Source: Stachybotrys elegans
Taxonomy: Eukaryota; Ascomycota; Sordariomycetes; Hypocreales; Stachybotryaceae
Reading direction: 5' to 3'
NCBI GenBank assembly: GCA_020746835.1
Contig: JAGPNK010000013.1
Location: 806,001 to 870,000 of the forward strand
Length of the DNA: 64,000 nucleotides
This document shows positions 1 through 10,447 of the stretch, piece by piece. A program made the position numbers and the translations under genes. The number at the start of each line of letters is the position of its first letter. The first letter of the stretch is position 1. Below the pieces are notes generated by a model. The model ran no database searches. It worked only from the letters and a program-made list of their open reading frames with translations, and was not told the origin of the DNA.

Positions 1-2
1 GC

Positions 3-683
3 CGAGTCGTCCAACTCGTATACGCACCGACCACAGATATCAAGTTCAATACGGAAACAGCACGTCAGCTGGAACATACTCTGAAGGCATACCTTCCTCT
101 TCTCTCTGCTGAAGAGCTGAGCATTGGAGAGTACTGTGGAGCGTTCGGGATGTGTAACAGGTTTGCATGAATCGACCCTCCTTATACAAGCTGTATTAAC
201 AGTTACGATTACAGTGCACTCTTCATTCTTTATGAATTTATGATGAGCCCAAATGTGGCGATGACAACTTCCTCAGAGGAAATCATGCAGTCGATAGAAC
301 ACGTGGCCGCCACGGGAGTTGCGTTCGCCGAATCGTCCTATCATGCCCGGCACGAGCACTACCCCCCAGAGGTATACTCTCCATACTTGCCGTATTCGTT
401 ATGCCAGTCAGCAGCGGTCCAGCATCGACTCTGGAGACAGACAGGCCACATGTCCTACAAACATAACTTCTATTCTGTGAAACGCATTATCCAACAATTC
501 ACCAAAAGATGGAAGGTAGCTTGTAAGTAAACCCCACTGTCCCCCAGCCACAATGGATAGAAAGTCCTTAATTGAAAGTTGCTAGGGCAATATCTCGATG
601 TTATCGAAGCATTGGAAGAAAGCGGCTCTCCTTTTGCCCCGTTGCAGACGTTAGTAGTCCCTCCACGGAATCTGAATATATGA
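3..683 (+). CDS. Zn2Cys6-type transcription factor, C-terminal part (5' end outside window)
   Basis: Only the C-terminal regulatory half is present; no zinc cluster is inside the window. Reading frame 3 runs from the edge, meets a TGA at 168-170, and continues in the same frame as sequence typical of the end of fungal regulators (AAVQHRLWRQTG, then KRIIQQFTKRWKVA). I therefore place the TGA in an intron ending at the AG of 201-202. Its donor is uncertain; GT at 131, 152 or 161 all keep the frame. A second intron, 523-585 (GTAAGT to GCTAG), joins to 586-683, giving WQYLDVIEALEESG and a stop at 681-683. Target genes cannot be told from this fragment. The family call rests on the middle-homology-like tail only. 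Confidence 0.6.
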
Positions 684-1218
684 ACTGCAAGAGTATGAAT
701 GGCTATCCCACATTGACAGCTCTATACCAAACTAGCTTGGTGAATTCGTCACTACCTGAGAATATTTAGTGTCATTTTAAATGCAGGAACATTTTACTAT
801 ACAACTGGTCTCTCACTCCTCAGTGGTGGCCCTGGCTCGTGACGGCGCTGCCTAGCATTTGTGGTCTCTGCGAGTCAGCTACTATGTAGACTTGATGATG
901 GCCTGATTATCTTGCTTTGGTCAGTAGGGCGTTAGGCATCACGCCTATTATTAGTTTCATCGGGTTAACTTTGAAGTAGATTGCGTAGCGGGCGAGAGCA
1001 CATTATGAAAGGGTACCTCTTACTCATGGCATTCGACCTCATCGCGTTTCAGCCGCTTAGTTAAAGGATAGCGAATCATCACTTACAGGAAAGAGCCGGG
1101 AAGCGCTCTGGGCTGTCAGGTTAAGTGGCAATAAAAGCGCTGTCCATATTGTTGCCTTGAAAGAGCCTTGGAAGACCTTGCTATGAACTATCGTGGGACT
1201 ACATGTGAGTTTAAGTCA
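684..1218. other. Intergenic, nothing recognised
   Basis: This stretch separates two converging genes. Only short unsupported reading frames occur, and no repeat or RNA gene was seen. Confidence 0.6.
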
Positions 1219-1968
1219 TCAAAACTCGTGATAGGAACCATCTACAAAAGTAATATAGGAGGGCAGTTCGTCCTTGCTCTCGGCGAGATGAAGAAACATT
1301 GTTGCGTGCGACTCCGCTCCTGGAACAAACCCCATAGGTTGACCTTCAGCTGTCCTCTCTTCAGCGAAGAAGAACCTAGAGTCAGGTTAGTAAACCAAGA
1401 AAAGAGAGATCAAGCCATGCGATACTAACCTCCAGTCTTTGCTCTTGTAAAGTGCATCCGCCGTTCCCAACCAGTGCGCAGAGCCAGACTTGGCAATGCC
1501 CAGCGTCACAAAATCCGGGGAGGGAAATATCATCTTGGGTTGGATGTTGCCCGTCATGATGAACCGTCCACCGACCTTAGCCTCCTGCCAGCGTTTGACC
1601 GCCTCAGCTGCAGCAGTGAAGGGGCTGGTCACGGAAATCGCCAGGTCTCTGTTGACAGCAGAGATGGGGATGCTGAAGAAGTTATCCTTGTCGGGGCTGG
1701 CAGTGATCGGACCGGCGTTCCAGATCACTACCTTGGGAAAGTCATTCAACAGCTCCTGGACAGTGGCGAATACTGTCGGAATCTGCTGAGGCTCGTACAA
1801 GTCGGCGCGGACCAAGAGGCTGCTACCATCATCGGAGAGGACTGGTGGGTGAGGGGCACTGCGGCTCACGGCTGCTACTCGATAACCAGCACCCGCGAAC
1901 TTTTTGACAAGAGCTGCTCCAATATTGGCTCCAGCACCGAAGATGAGAGCGACAGGCTTGGACGACAT
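1219..1968 (-). CDS. Short-chain dehydrogenase/reductase-like protein
   Basis: Predicted 231-residue Rossmann-fold protein in two exons, 1430-1968 and 1219-1375. The intron has donor GTTAGT, branch TACTAAC and acceptor CTAG, and splicing continues the protein as KDWRFFFAEERTAEGQP to a stop at 1219-1221. Without splicing the frame ends in unrelated residues. The N-terminus carries the nucleotide-binding motif GAGANIG (residues 12-18), and the NAG motif of classical SDRs follows in VIWNAG. The catalytic YxxxK is altered: the equivalent segment reads LGIAK, so Leu stands where Tyr is expected. It may be a divergent reductase or a non-catalytic member. It is divergent from the oxidoreductase at 2699, with a TATA box at 2044-2052. 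Confidence 0.85.
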
Positions 1969-2043
1969 GACTGTATTGTGTTGAGATTGTAGATGTAGCT
2001 TGAAAGACGCTGCGTGCTGGTTGGAATGACTGATGTTTCCGCC

Positions 2044-2052
2044 CTTTTTATA
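2044..2052 (-). promoter_or_regulatory. TATA box of the SDR gene
   Basis: On the minus strand the sequence reads TATAAAAAG, about 75-85 bp upstream of the SDR start codon. Confidence 0.55.
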
Positions 2053-2600
2053 CTCGTACTCGAGCGAACGGCGTCGGACCTAAACACAAACTATCAAAGT
2101 CACCTCTCGGAAATCGGCATGTCATCTTCTCATCAAACTTAGTTAGTCATGCCATTATCTCTCACCCTAGTCTATACGTAGGGGCATGCAGGTGCTCGCT
2201 GGCAATGGCCTATCTACACCGTGTCACCACAAGCTCGCTCCCGCTCGGACAACCTACCTGTTTGAGAAGAAGTACTTCCGCTTTATTTGGGAAAACTCGG
2301 CAGTTGGACGGCGAGATTTGTCCATTATGATGCCGCCCAAGGGTCCCTCGGCATTGGGATGGAACGTTGCCTGTGGGACAGGAAGCCCACGTAGGCCTGG
2401 CATGCATTGCAACGCACCCTACATGTTCCAGACCGTTGTAACATGCAGATAAGATGCAGTTCCTCCTTTTGGTCTAGAACGTGTTTGATCACAAGAGCCT
2501 GTTGCCTACGGGGAATTGATCGCCATCACTTCACGTCCACAACTCCAGCCGGTCTACTGCTTATCTCGACATTCCACTGTATGGATGACGCCGAACTCAC

Positions 2601-2608
2601 ATATATAA
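2601..2608 (+). promoter_or_regulatory. TATA box of the OYE gene
   Basis: ATATATAAGG lies about 90 bp upstream of the ATG at 2699, a usual spacing for fungal genes. Confidence 0.6.
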
Positions 2609-2698
2609 GGATCCTTCTCTTGACCTGACCATTCCAAGGTCCCCATTCGTTCTCCATCATTTACTACCCATTCTCAATATTCCAATCTCCTTTTCATC

Positions 2699-4015
2699 AT
2701 GGAAGCACAAGCCGCTACAGGAGCAAATACACTTGGCAATTTTGCCCTAGTGACCAGGCCTCAATCACAGCCTGGAATAACCAGCAGTGTCGAGAACAAG
2801 GCTGCAGCAAACATGCCGTTTTATACTCCGGCACAAATCATCCCAGCTGGCACTGCCCTCGATCCTCAGCCAGACGGCAAAGCCATACCCAGACTCTTCA
2901 CACCAATGAAGATCCGAGGTGTCAGTTTCCAAAACCGCATTTTCGTCAGCCCCATGTGTCAATACTCAGCACTTGATGGCTTCACTACTCTCTGGCATTC
3001 CTCTCATTTGGGTGGCATGATCCAGCGAGGCCCGGGCCTGACCATTGTAGAAATGTCGGCAGTTCAGCCCAACGGCCGCATTACACCGGAGGACTTGGGC
3101 ATCTATCTTGATGCCCATATCCCCGGGCTGAAGCTGCTTGTTGACTTTGCTCATTCCCAGGGGCAAAAGATTGGCATCCAGATCGCCCACGCCGGTCGCA
3201 AGGCCAGTACTGTGGCCCCATTCCTCTCATGGGGGGCTACAGCTACGGCCGATGTTGGGGGTTGGCCCGATGATGTTGTTGGGCCATCTGCTATCCCCTT
3301 CGCCGATTCATACCCAACCCCTCGTGAGTTGTCTGTGGTGGAGATCAAGCAGATCGTCGCAGACTTCAGACGCGGGGCACAGAGAGCCGTGGCAGCTGGG
3401 TTCGACGTCGTCGAAGTCCAGGCCGCCCATGGCTACCTGCTTCACCAGTTTGCGTCCCCGGCATCCAATCACCGAGACGACGACTACGGCAGGAGCTTTG
3501 AGAATCGCGTACGACTTCTTCTGGAGGTCGTCGATGGGATTCGAGACGTACTCCCCGAGACAACCCCGCTCTTTGTGCGTCTCAGTGCCACCGACTGGCT
3601 GGAGCAGAACCCCGAATATTCTGGGGCCAGTTGGACCCTGGATGACAGCATCCGACTTGCCCCTCTTCTGGCTGAGCGGGGAGTTGATCTGCTGGATGTG
3701 TCGACCGGAGGAAACCACCCGCTGCAAAAGATCAAAACAGGGCCAGGTTATCAGTCGCCGTTTGCAAAGGCAATCAAGAAGGCAGTTGGTGACACCATGC
3801 TGGTGAGCACTGTGGGTAGCATTCAGTCGGCGACTTTTGCCGAGGAGCTCCTTACAGCAGAAGCTGCCTTGGACATCATCATGGTAGGGAGGCCATTTCT
3901 CAAGAACCCTGGTCTGGTCTGGCAGTGGGCGGATGAACTGGGGACTAGCATCAGCCTGGCCAAGCAGATTGGTTGGGGCTTTGGTGGCAGAACGGGCAAG
4001 AAATTAACATGGTGA
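2699..4015 (+). CDS. NADH:flavin oxidoreductase, old yellow enzyme family (YqjM-like)
   Basis: Intronless gene for 438 residues. The FMN-dependent TIM barrel starts near residue 63 (IPRLFTPMKIRG). Seen motifs are SPMCQYS with Cys87, the cysteine that tunes the flavin in YqjM-type enzymes; HAGRK with His164; and AAHGYLLHQF with His244, followed by SPASNHRDDDYG. The C-terminal phosphate-binding part includes STVGSI and IIMVGRPFLKNPGL. Members reduce activated C=C bonds of enones or nitro compounds with NAD(P)H. No secretion signal is apparent; the roughly 60-residue N-terminal extension is low in known motifs. Substrate is unknown. A TATA box sits about 90 bp upstream. Confidence 0.93.
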   Translation: MEAQAATGANTLGNFALVTRPQSQPGITSSVENKAAANMPFYTPAQIIPAGTALDPQPDGKAIPRLFTPMKIRGVSFQNRIFVSPMCQYSALDGFTTLWHSSHLGGMIQRGPGLTIVEMSAVQPNGRITPEDLGIYLDAHIPGLKLLVDFAHSQGQKIGIQIAHAGRKASTVAPFLSWGATATADVGGWPDDVVGPSAIPFADSYPTPRELSVVEIKQIVADFRRGAQRAVAAGFDVVEVQAAHGYLLHQFASPASNHRDDDYGRSFENRVRLLLEVVDGIRDVLPETTPLFVRLSATDWLEQNPEYSGASWTLDDSIRLAPLLAERGVDLLDVSTGGNHPLQKIKTGPGYQSPFAKAIKKAVGDTMLVSTVGSIQSATFAEELLTAEAALDIIMVGRPFLKNPGLVWQWADELGTSISLAKQIGWGFGGRTGKKLTW

Positions 4016-4665
4016 GGGTATTGTGTATGGCCCACTCACAGGAGGTCAGATATGATAGCAGAGGCTATTTTATTGCATTCTAGGTAGTAAGAGCACACGT
4101 ACAACATCGAGATAGCTCCAAGTGACTGAATTGGTCAAACAAGGTGGCGTGATTCTGACTTTGAGGGGGCATCGGGAATAATTTGCGTTCTCATTTCAGC
4201 CGGCATCAGCTATCTGAGCCCCAGAACAGTGTATTTCAAAGCAGCTGTTTGCAACATGGCCGGCAGCCCATGGTCCTTCTTCGTAAACTGACCCAGTGAT
4301 ATTTGATGCGATATGTCGCATTTAGAATCCCAAAAGGGTAAGTTTATGTCGAGGTGCATCAAGAGTCCCACAATTCACCACAATGCTGCATGGCTATTGT
4401 CTACCGACATCCGAGCTGATTGTTGCATCTGCAGTCTGACAGGCTTTCTGGTTGGATGCCGTGTGCGGCTCAGCTGGGCGGTGTATCAGGAAAAATTCCT
4501 TTGCTCACACAACCATCCTGCAGCATGATAAGGTCTCGGCGTCGCCCGAGTCATCGCGGCCGCAACTAGAGTCATTCATCGTCACCCCTCGTCAATTTGG
4601 TGTTAGTGACGGAGCTACACTACGTTCTGGGCAATCTTTCGTCGAGCTGCAGCCTCCTGATCACC
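4016..4665. other. Intergenic, nothing recognised
   Basis: It contains the 3' end of the OYE transcript and the promoter of the next regulator. No supported gene or repeat was seen. Confidence 0.6.
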
Positions 4666-6270
4666 ATGGGCCGACACTCAACTAGCGGATACTGTCTTAC
4701 TTGCCGAACAAGGCGGGTGAAATGCGGTAAGCTTCATTGATATGCAACGCTACTGCGGTCCGTTGCCTGCGTGTTTCACTGACCCGCGGTGCTAGGTCGA
4801 GAACAGCCAGCCTGTCAACGCTGTATACGGTCAGGCCACCGATGCAGAGGCTATGAGTCGCCGACACAGCTGCGCATGCGCCACTTTGGCGTGGCCACTC
4901 ATGCCAATGGGCGGCAACAAATGGTTCCCTTGGCGAACTTGACAGGCCCAGGTGCGGTCAGTATCCCCACAGAGCTTGACCTCGGAGGTTTTCGGGAGAA
5001 CATGGCCTTCACCTACTTCGTTGAGCGTTACGCCTGGGCACACTTTTGGATGCCACTGATTGAGACTGACGGCAACAATGCTGCTGGCCTCGAATACAAG
5101 AGCAGTTTGGCACTAGTATATGGCTTCTTTGGAGTTGGTAACCGAGACAAGGGAACAGAAGTACAGGGGCTGGAACTCCGGGGAGATTTGATTCGCCAAA
5201 TCAGGACGGTCCTCGAGAGGGGACGCAAGGATGAGCTTGTTAGGATGATGCGAGTGGTACTAATCTTGGGCATGTTTACAGTAAGTTTTTAGAGGCACAG
5301 CCGTATAATCTTTTGGCGCTGACCAACGACGAGTACGCCGTGGACAGAGACGCGCAGCTTGAGCACCATTTCGGCCTCTCTCATATCCTCCAGTACTGCG
5401 GACCGGAGTATTTTCAGGATGAGTCTCTCTTACAAGATTTCAGGGCCTGTCGCCGAGTCCTGGTGCGCTTGTTCTCCAATCACAGGCTGTGTAATACGTT
5501 TTCGTAACTAACGAAGCTAGACCTGCCAAGCTTTTGCGCAGCACAAGCACACCTTTCTTGAGTCCAAGGAATGGCAGACCATTCCCTTTGGAACATCCTT
5601 GAAACTCGACTCGGATCATCTTTTGGATATTCTCGTCGAGATACCCGGCATCGTGGAAGACCTGGAAACTCAGCATGGAGATTCCGGCATGGGCCGCGAT
5701 CTTCTCGCACACAAGGTTGGCCTCCTCATGGAACGTCTGAAGCTATGGCGCTTCAGCTGGAACGGGCAAAGCAGCACACCAAGCCTTCTGGAACATAATC
5801 TCGAAAGCCACGGCGGCAGCATCACGAGCCTCCTCAACAGTCCAATCGAATTCGACAGTCCGGAGCAGGCATCTGATATTTTCATGTATAACGCTATGAT
5901 GCTGTTTTTGATGCAGTTGAGAGAAGCCCTGAATCTTGGAGAAATGAGGAGTGGCCCTTTGTCCGAGGATGACATTGGTTACATAGTTGATGTTCAACGA
6001 CAGTCGGCATCAGACCTTATCCTCCCGCATGACATCAAGCTTTCCTGTCAGCATCTTATTGAGGCTATCAGGATCCTGCCTGTGCTCCGGCGGTATTGGA
6101 CGGGGAGCGAAGCCAAGGACATTGGCATTTTAGCGCCCACAGGAATTGTGTATTGTGCAGCGCAGAGGGAAACGGGTCTTGATGCTTCGATCGAGTGGGA
6201 AACATTGCTTCCAACATTCAATTCGTTTGCAGTAAGCGATTTACAACCTTATCAGATATCAGGTATCTAG
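4666..6270 (+). CDS. Zn2Cys6 transcription factor
   Basis: Predicted nuclear DNA-binding regulator, about 466 residues in four exons (4666-4726, 4796-5280, 5358-5462, 5521-6270). The first intron splits the zinc cluster: Cys10, 13 and 20 before it, Cys27, 30 and 37 after it, an ideal C-x2-C-x6-C-x6-C-x2-C-x6-C. The middle part matches the fungal regulator pattern HHFGLSHILQYCGPE, CRRVL and EWQTIP. The second intron is the least certain: GTAAGT at 5281 is clear, but the acceptor was chosen at 5357 to keep frame. A further intron from GTAAGC at 6232 could replace the last residues. Targets are unknown; the neighbours are an OYE gene and a secreted-protein gene. Confidence 0.82.
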
Positions 6271-7127
6271 AAGAAGTTGCAACGTCAACATAAGAAAAAC
6301 GACCTTGTTGTCGGAACAAGTTTCTCGAAAAGCTTGCTCTGAGACCGAGCTAAGTGACCATCAGCTCGTATGCAATGAGGCTGTGCGTGGAGATCTTCAA
6401 TGCGATGGGTCCAGGCCCAGCTAATATCCACTGTAGCTTTGCCCATTGCGAACCATGCATTCAAACGTCCAAGCACCGCGTCCCTGTTGGCCGAGCGACT
6501 TGTTTCCTCAAATTCAGGACCAAGAACTAGTTTATCATGGCATTCACAGGCTAACAGCTAATAAACACGACTGGTTTGTTTCAAGATGTTTGAGGAGCTC
6601 TCGAAACAACACTTGCCCGTTGCCTAGGGTCCCCTAATTATCGGCACATGGACAATGCACGAGCTAAAGGTTTGCCGGAACCTACCGTCGGATCGCACGG
6701 CCGATTGCTTCTGACCAAATAGTTCTGTAATAGGGGCCGAGGCATGACGCTGTCGCCCGCTCCGGAGGCCTTTATCTGGCCACAAAATCGGCACATAGCG
6801 TGGCAAGCTTGGCACAGGGCACCTTTTGCCGAGATGTGCTCCAGTGATAGTCGGTCGCTAGCCTCGGAGAGCCTTTGCCAGCGCTCTGCTTGCATAATGC
6901 CGGCTTCCTGAATACGAAGTGTGGGGTGGCGAGATTGGCAACCACCTATCGTCAAGGCCATTGTGCTATTGAGTGATGTCACTCTCATAGTAGAGAATAG
7001 TTATAAAAGGGTTCGGGAGAAGCGCGTTTTGTTCAAACTCTTCTTGAAGCCACCAGCCTACCCGCAATCACAACAACTCAAGCACACTCACCCGCGCTTC
7101 TACCAACATACAATAAGACCGGTCAAC
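6271..7127. other. Intergenic, promoter of the secreted-protein gene
   Basis: No gene was recognised in this stretch. A TATA box lies at 7001-7008 near its right end. Confidence 0.55.
7001..7008 (+). promoter_or_regulatory. TATA box of the small secreted protein gene
   Basis: TTATAAAAGG lies about 125 bp upstream of the ATG at 7128. Confidence 0.55.
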
Positions 7128-7650
7128 ATGGTGTCCTTCAAGACTATTGCGCTTCTGGCTACCTCGGCCCTTGCTGCGCCTGTGAGCGAGCGCCAGGTCA
7201 GCCTTCCTGACGACTGGGCCTGGTCCGTCGAGGGCTGGGAGGCCGGGTGCACGCGCACCTGCTACTACAGGTTCAACGTCACCATCCCCTCCATTGAGGG
7301 CGTGCTCGGCGCCAAAGCCTTCTGCAGCGGCGGAGAGACCAACGACCGCTTCCTCGACTGCCAGATCCTATCGGGCGCCAACAACCCCGTCGCCGCCAAG
7401 CTGCTCGCGAGGCCTGAGAATATGACCACCGGATTCGGGCCGCAGGAGTTTGCTGTGAGCTTCCAGAAGTCCTCGTATGAGGGGAGGTAAGCAACGCTCA
7501 TGAAAAATACTCTTGATACGATTATTGTACTGACCAACATGCAGCCCTACTTACAACTTCACCGCCTACAACTCTACTACCTACAACGCTGTCAGCTCGC
7601 CTCCCATGGACTTCAAGATGAAGCCTACAGAGGTCTTTGGCATTCTGTAA
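7128..7650 (+). CDS. Small secreted protein, unknown function
   Basis: Predicted 154 residues in two exons, 7128-7486 and 7545-7650. The intron has donor GTAAGC, branch CTGACC and acceptor GCAG. A signal peptide is clear (MVSFKTIALLATSALAAP). The mature protein has four cysteines (GCTRTCYY, AFCSGG, LDCQIL) and two or three N-glycosylation sequons, two of them in the repeated TYNFT/YNSTTYN stretch encoded by exon 2. I do not recognise the family. Strong TATA box, secretion and small size resemble effector-like or hydrophobic-surface proteins of ascomycetes, but no function is claimed. Confidence 0.85.
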
Positions 7651-8047
7651 ACAACTCAACGACGTGTTATGAATCAAAATTGTACCTATTGTATTACTCT
7701 CTCAGCATGGAACGGCAAAGGGTCAACAAGTGTATACTGGTTATTGGTCGGCATAGAAGAAATAGCTGTTAATGATCACCAAAGATCGCAAGCACCGTCG
7801 AAGCCCGAGGCGTGACTGAGGGTTCGCTTGGCATATGTCAGTCTTGGGTTGAGCAATTGTAAACTGGATCCTGCCTAAAAATTGCGGGCATCACCCATGA
7901 CACGCGTGTTGGAGATGCTCAATTTTCCACCAACCCCCAGTTGTTGCTGAAGGGGGCGTCCATGTACTAGGCGCCATAGTGCAGGCTCAATTTAGGAGAC
8001 CGTTATTTGGTAGCCACCGCCGGCGTCATATATCAATTCCTGGCTAA
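7651..8047. other. Intergenic, nothing recognised
   Basis: It lies between two converging genes and probably contains both 3' untranslated regions. Confidence 0.55.
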
Positions 8048-10447
8048 TTAATGTATCTCAACACTCTCTCGGGGTTGACAAGGGCATCCAGGTGGTCCGT
8101 AAAGCATTCTCCCTGTGATTCTTCCCTCCTTGTTTAAGACCACGCCCATGCCATCCTGCAGAGTTTCGGAGTACGAGAGGCCAGGAATTCTATATACTTT
8201 ATCTCCAATCTCTGCATTCACCCGCAAGTCGAGGCGCAAAAGAGTGATGGCTCGACACGTACTCTCCAGGCACCGCACTTCGCAAATCGGTTCACCGTTA
8301 ATAGCGCCCCTTTGGCGTCGGGAAATTGCGATATGTCTTGACTTGCCAAACCTGGTGACCTGAGCCGAGTTATTTACCATGATGGGTGTGTCATATTTCA
8401 GGAGCTGGGTTAGCTTGTACGCAGCGTACCGTCGTTGTAAGCTCTGGGAGGGCACAGCAAAGTATTCCGCGAGATACCTCTCCACCTTGAACCTGAAACT
8501 TCTGTCCTGGTTTTCGCGACCCTCCATAGTGTATACCACGCCCTCTTGCTGCTGAGCATGTCTCATGTCCATACTGCCCAATGGGAAGATGCGATTGAGA
8601 CCGTCAACTAGCTCCGCGGCGGACAAATTTCTGGTACCAGCCTCCGGGCCGGCCTGCGAGCCCAGGATCCCAATGGCCCATTCCACACCCGCCACCGATC
8701 CTGATTCCTCTGCATCAAGATAGTGTATCTTTTCAATCTTACCGACGAGGCTTAGCTCTGTTTTGATGAGTCCGTCCTCGACGCTGATGGTGAATTGGGG
8801 CGACGCCTGCTGGTTTCCCAAGCTCCACTCAGCATGATCCAAGCCGCTGTAGCCGGTCAACCAAGAGGGCATTTCCCTGGTCGGATTGGAACCCTGCTTG
8901 GATTCGCGAGGTTGAAGTAGCATTGGCGAGAAATCGTGTCTCATCAACGCATCTTGCCAGACCCATTGGCAGGCCTCCACTGCATCTTCAGGGATTGCGG
9001 GTGAGCCAGGGGGCGAATTCTTATTCCTAAGCACGTGAACGGCAAGGAACCGGTCGCGAAACTGCTGGCACTTTGTCTTTGTAATCAATTCCAAGGCCTC
9101 TCCCAGGCAGAGGTCGCGCTGCTCGTCATTGTTCTTCTCCGTGAGCCCTGCAAGGACGCCGTCCCTGAGATTGACCGCAAAAGATTTCGCATACCGGAAA
9201 AGCCCAATCAGGATGCTGTGGCCGTTTCGAACGAAGGTGGTGAACGTATCGTATTGCATCCCATCAACTCCATGCGGGTTTCTCCATATGTAATCAGATT
9301 TGTCCATGACACAAGCGCTACGGCAGAGGGAAAACTCCACCAGAACCCACATCCTCTGCATCCATTGTGAGGAGCACAAGGCATGCAACATAGGCATAAA
9401 GCGAAGAGCCATGGATGCCGAGAACCTACTGGGGCCCTGTGACAGGAGCATCATAATATAGGGCCCAGGGAGGTCTGGCATCTGAACGAGGATTTCCTGG
9501 GCGTCGTGGTATATCGCGGGAATCCGGAGGAGCAAGGACTCCTGGATGCGCCGTTCCCACTGAGGGACGCTGAAATAATCGTGCCAAAATTCCACTTCGG
9601 GGCCATATGCATCCACCGAGGCGTCCAATAGGGCAGTTAAGGCCATGAGCAAAGCGGAGGCGGCCTCGTCGTCGTTGGTCTTGAAATCGTTTGCCCTTCG
9701 AATGGAAGCATCCCACACGTGGGAAACCGGGATCCAAGGGGCGTTTATCGCTCTGAGACAAGAGAAATGTCGATTGATAACACGCACGTGGATGCCCAAG
9801 ACCGTTGCAGAGCTTGGTTCGACTCGCGCAATCGTCCGGATTGGTGGTTCATCCTTGATCTGTTGCTGGCAGCTGTGGCAATCTGTGTCAAGTCGAGTTC
9901 CCCAGAACGTCGGCAAGATCTCGTCGAACTGCAGGGGGATTGTACTCTCCTTAACGTAGAGCGTCACACAAGGCTCGGTTGCGGCTGTCAAAGGCTGAGA
10001 CTCGACGGTGCTTGCTGGTGACGGAGGCTGTTTTGCGTCAACCCACCGTCTTCTAGAGAGTTCTAAGAGAATGCCCTCTAAGTATTTTTTGAACTCATCA
10101 TTGCCGCCTCCGCCTTTCCCTATTATAACTCCCATGATTCGCTCTAGGAAGTCGCTGATATAATCAGTGTCGGCCCCTATTGAGGTCCGACTAAGTCGCA
10201 ATGCCGCTTGTAACAGCTCCGCAGCAAGAACGTCGCCATCCTGCCGGAGGCCGTCACTTAAAATTTGCGCCCTGGAACGGCATTTCTCCAGTCCCACCGG
10301 CTGATCGGGAGGTGGCAGCTGGTTGGCATCAAGCACTTCTTCGAGGTGCTCTTGAATGAGTGCCTGCAAGGATTGCTGAATGTCAGCTTGGTCGTCGGCG
10401 ACTCCAGCAGCCTGAGCTCGCAAAAAGTTCATGAGAATATCGGCCAT
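8048..10447 (-). CDS. HET-like (heterokaryon incompatibility) protein, divergent
   Basis: Intronless gene for 799 residues starting at a true ATG (10445-10447). About 220 residues precede the HET-like core, which starts at WIPVSHVW, the counterpart of the HET motif AVSYxWG. The usual WIDxxCINQ element is replaced by EFWHDYFSVPQWERR, followed by RIPAIYHDAQEILVQMPDL and a conserved Trp-rich WMQRMWVLVEF. HET domains act in allorecognition-triggered cell death and are TIR-like in fold. The long C-terminal region (about 450 residues) has no recognised domain. The gene is tandem with another HET gene on the same strand, and a 49-bp dispersed element lies upstream at 10675-10723. Confidence 0.75.
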   Translation of the reverse strand: MADILMNFLRAQAAGVADDQADIQQSLQALIQEHLEEVLDANQLPPPDQPVGLEKCRSRAQILSDGLRQDGDVLAAELLQAALRLSRTSIGADTDYISDFLERIMGVIIGKGGGGNDEFKKYLEGILLELSRRRWVDAKQPPSPASTVESQPLTAATEPCVTLYVKESTIPLQFDEILPTFWGTRLDTDCHSCQQQIKDEPPIRTIARVEPSSATVLGIHVRVINRHFSCLRAINAPWIPVSHVWDASIRRANDFKTNDDEAASALLMALTALLDASVDAYGPEVEFWHDYFSVPQWERRIQESLLLRIPAIYHDAQEILVQMPDLPGPYIMMLLSQGPSRFSASMALRFMPMLHALCSSQWMQRMWVLVEFSLCRSACVMDKSDYIWRNPHGVDGMQYDTFTTFVRNGHSILIGLFRYAKSFAVNLRDGVLAGLTEKNNDEQRDLCLGEALELITKTKCQQFRDRFLAVHVLRNKNSPPGSPAIPEDAVEACQWVWQDALMRHDFSPMLLQPRESKQGSNPTREMPSWLTGYSGLDHAEWSLGNQQASPQFTISVEDGLIKTELSLVGKIEKIHYLDAEESGSVAGVEWAIGILGSQAGPEAGTRNLSAAELVDGLNRIFPLGSMDMRHAQQQEGVVYTMEGRENQDRSFRFKVERYLAEYFAVPSQSLQRRYAAYKLTQLLKYDTPIMVNNSAQVTRFGKSRHIAISRRQRGAINGEPICEVRCLESTCRAITLLRLDLRVNAEIGDKVYRIPGLSYSETLQDGMGVVLNKEGRITGRMLYGPPGCPCQPRESVEIH

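Larger units (their letters stand above)
1969..2698. other. Divergent promoter region
   Basis: It lies between the SDR gene (minus strand) and the OYE gene (plus strand) and holds a TATA-like box for each. No gene was recognised inside. The shared upstream region makes co-regulation of two redox enzymes possible, but this is inference. Confidence 0.6.

Noticed and set aside
168..170. Stop codon of the first partial gene
   Set aside because: The same frame continues with sequence typical of Zn2Cys6 regulator C-termini, and intron boundaries around 131-202 can remove the TGA.
5281..5292. 12-nt intron in the second Zn2Cys6 regulator
   Set aside because: Too short for fungal splicing; a 77-nt intron from the same donor restores frame.
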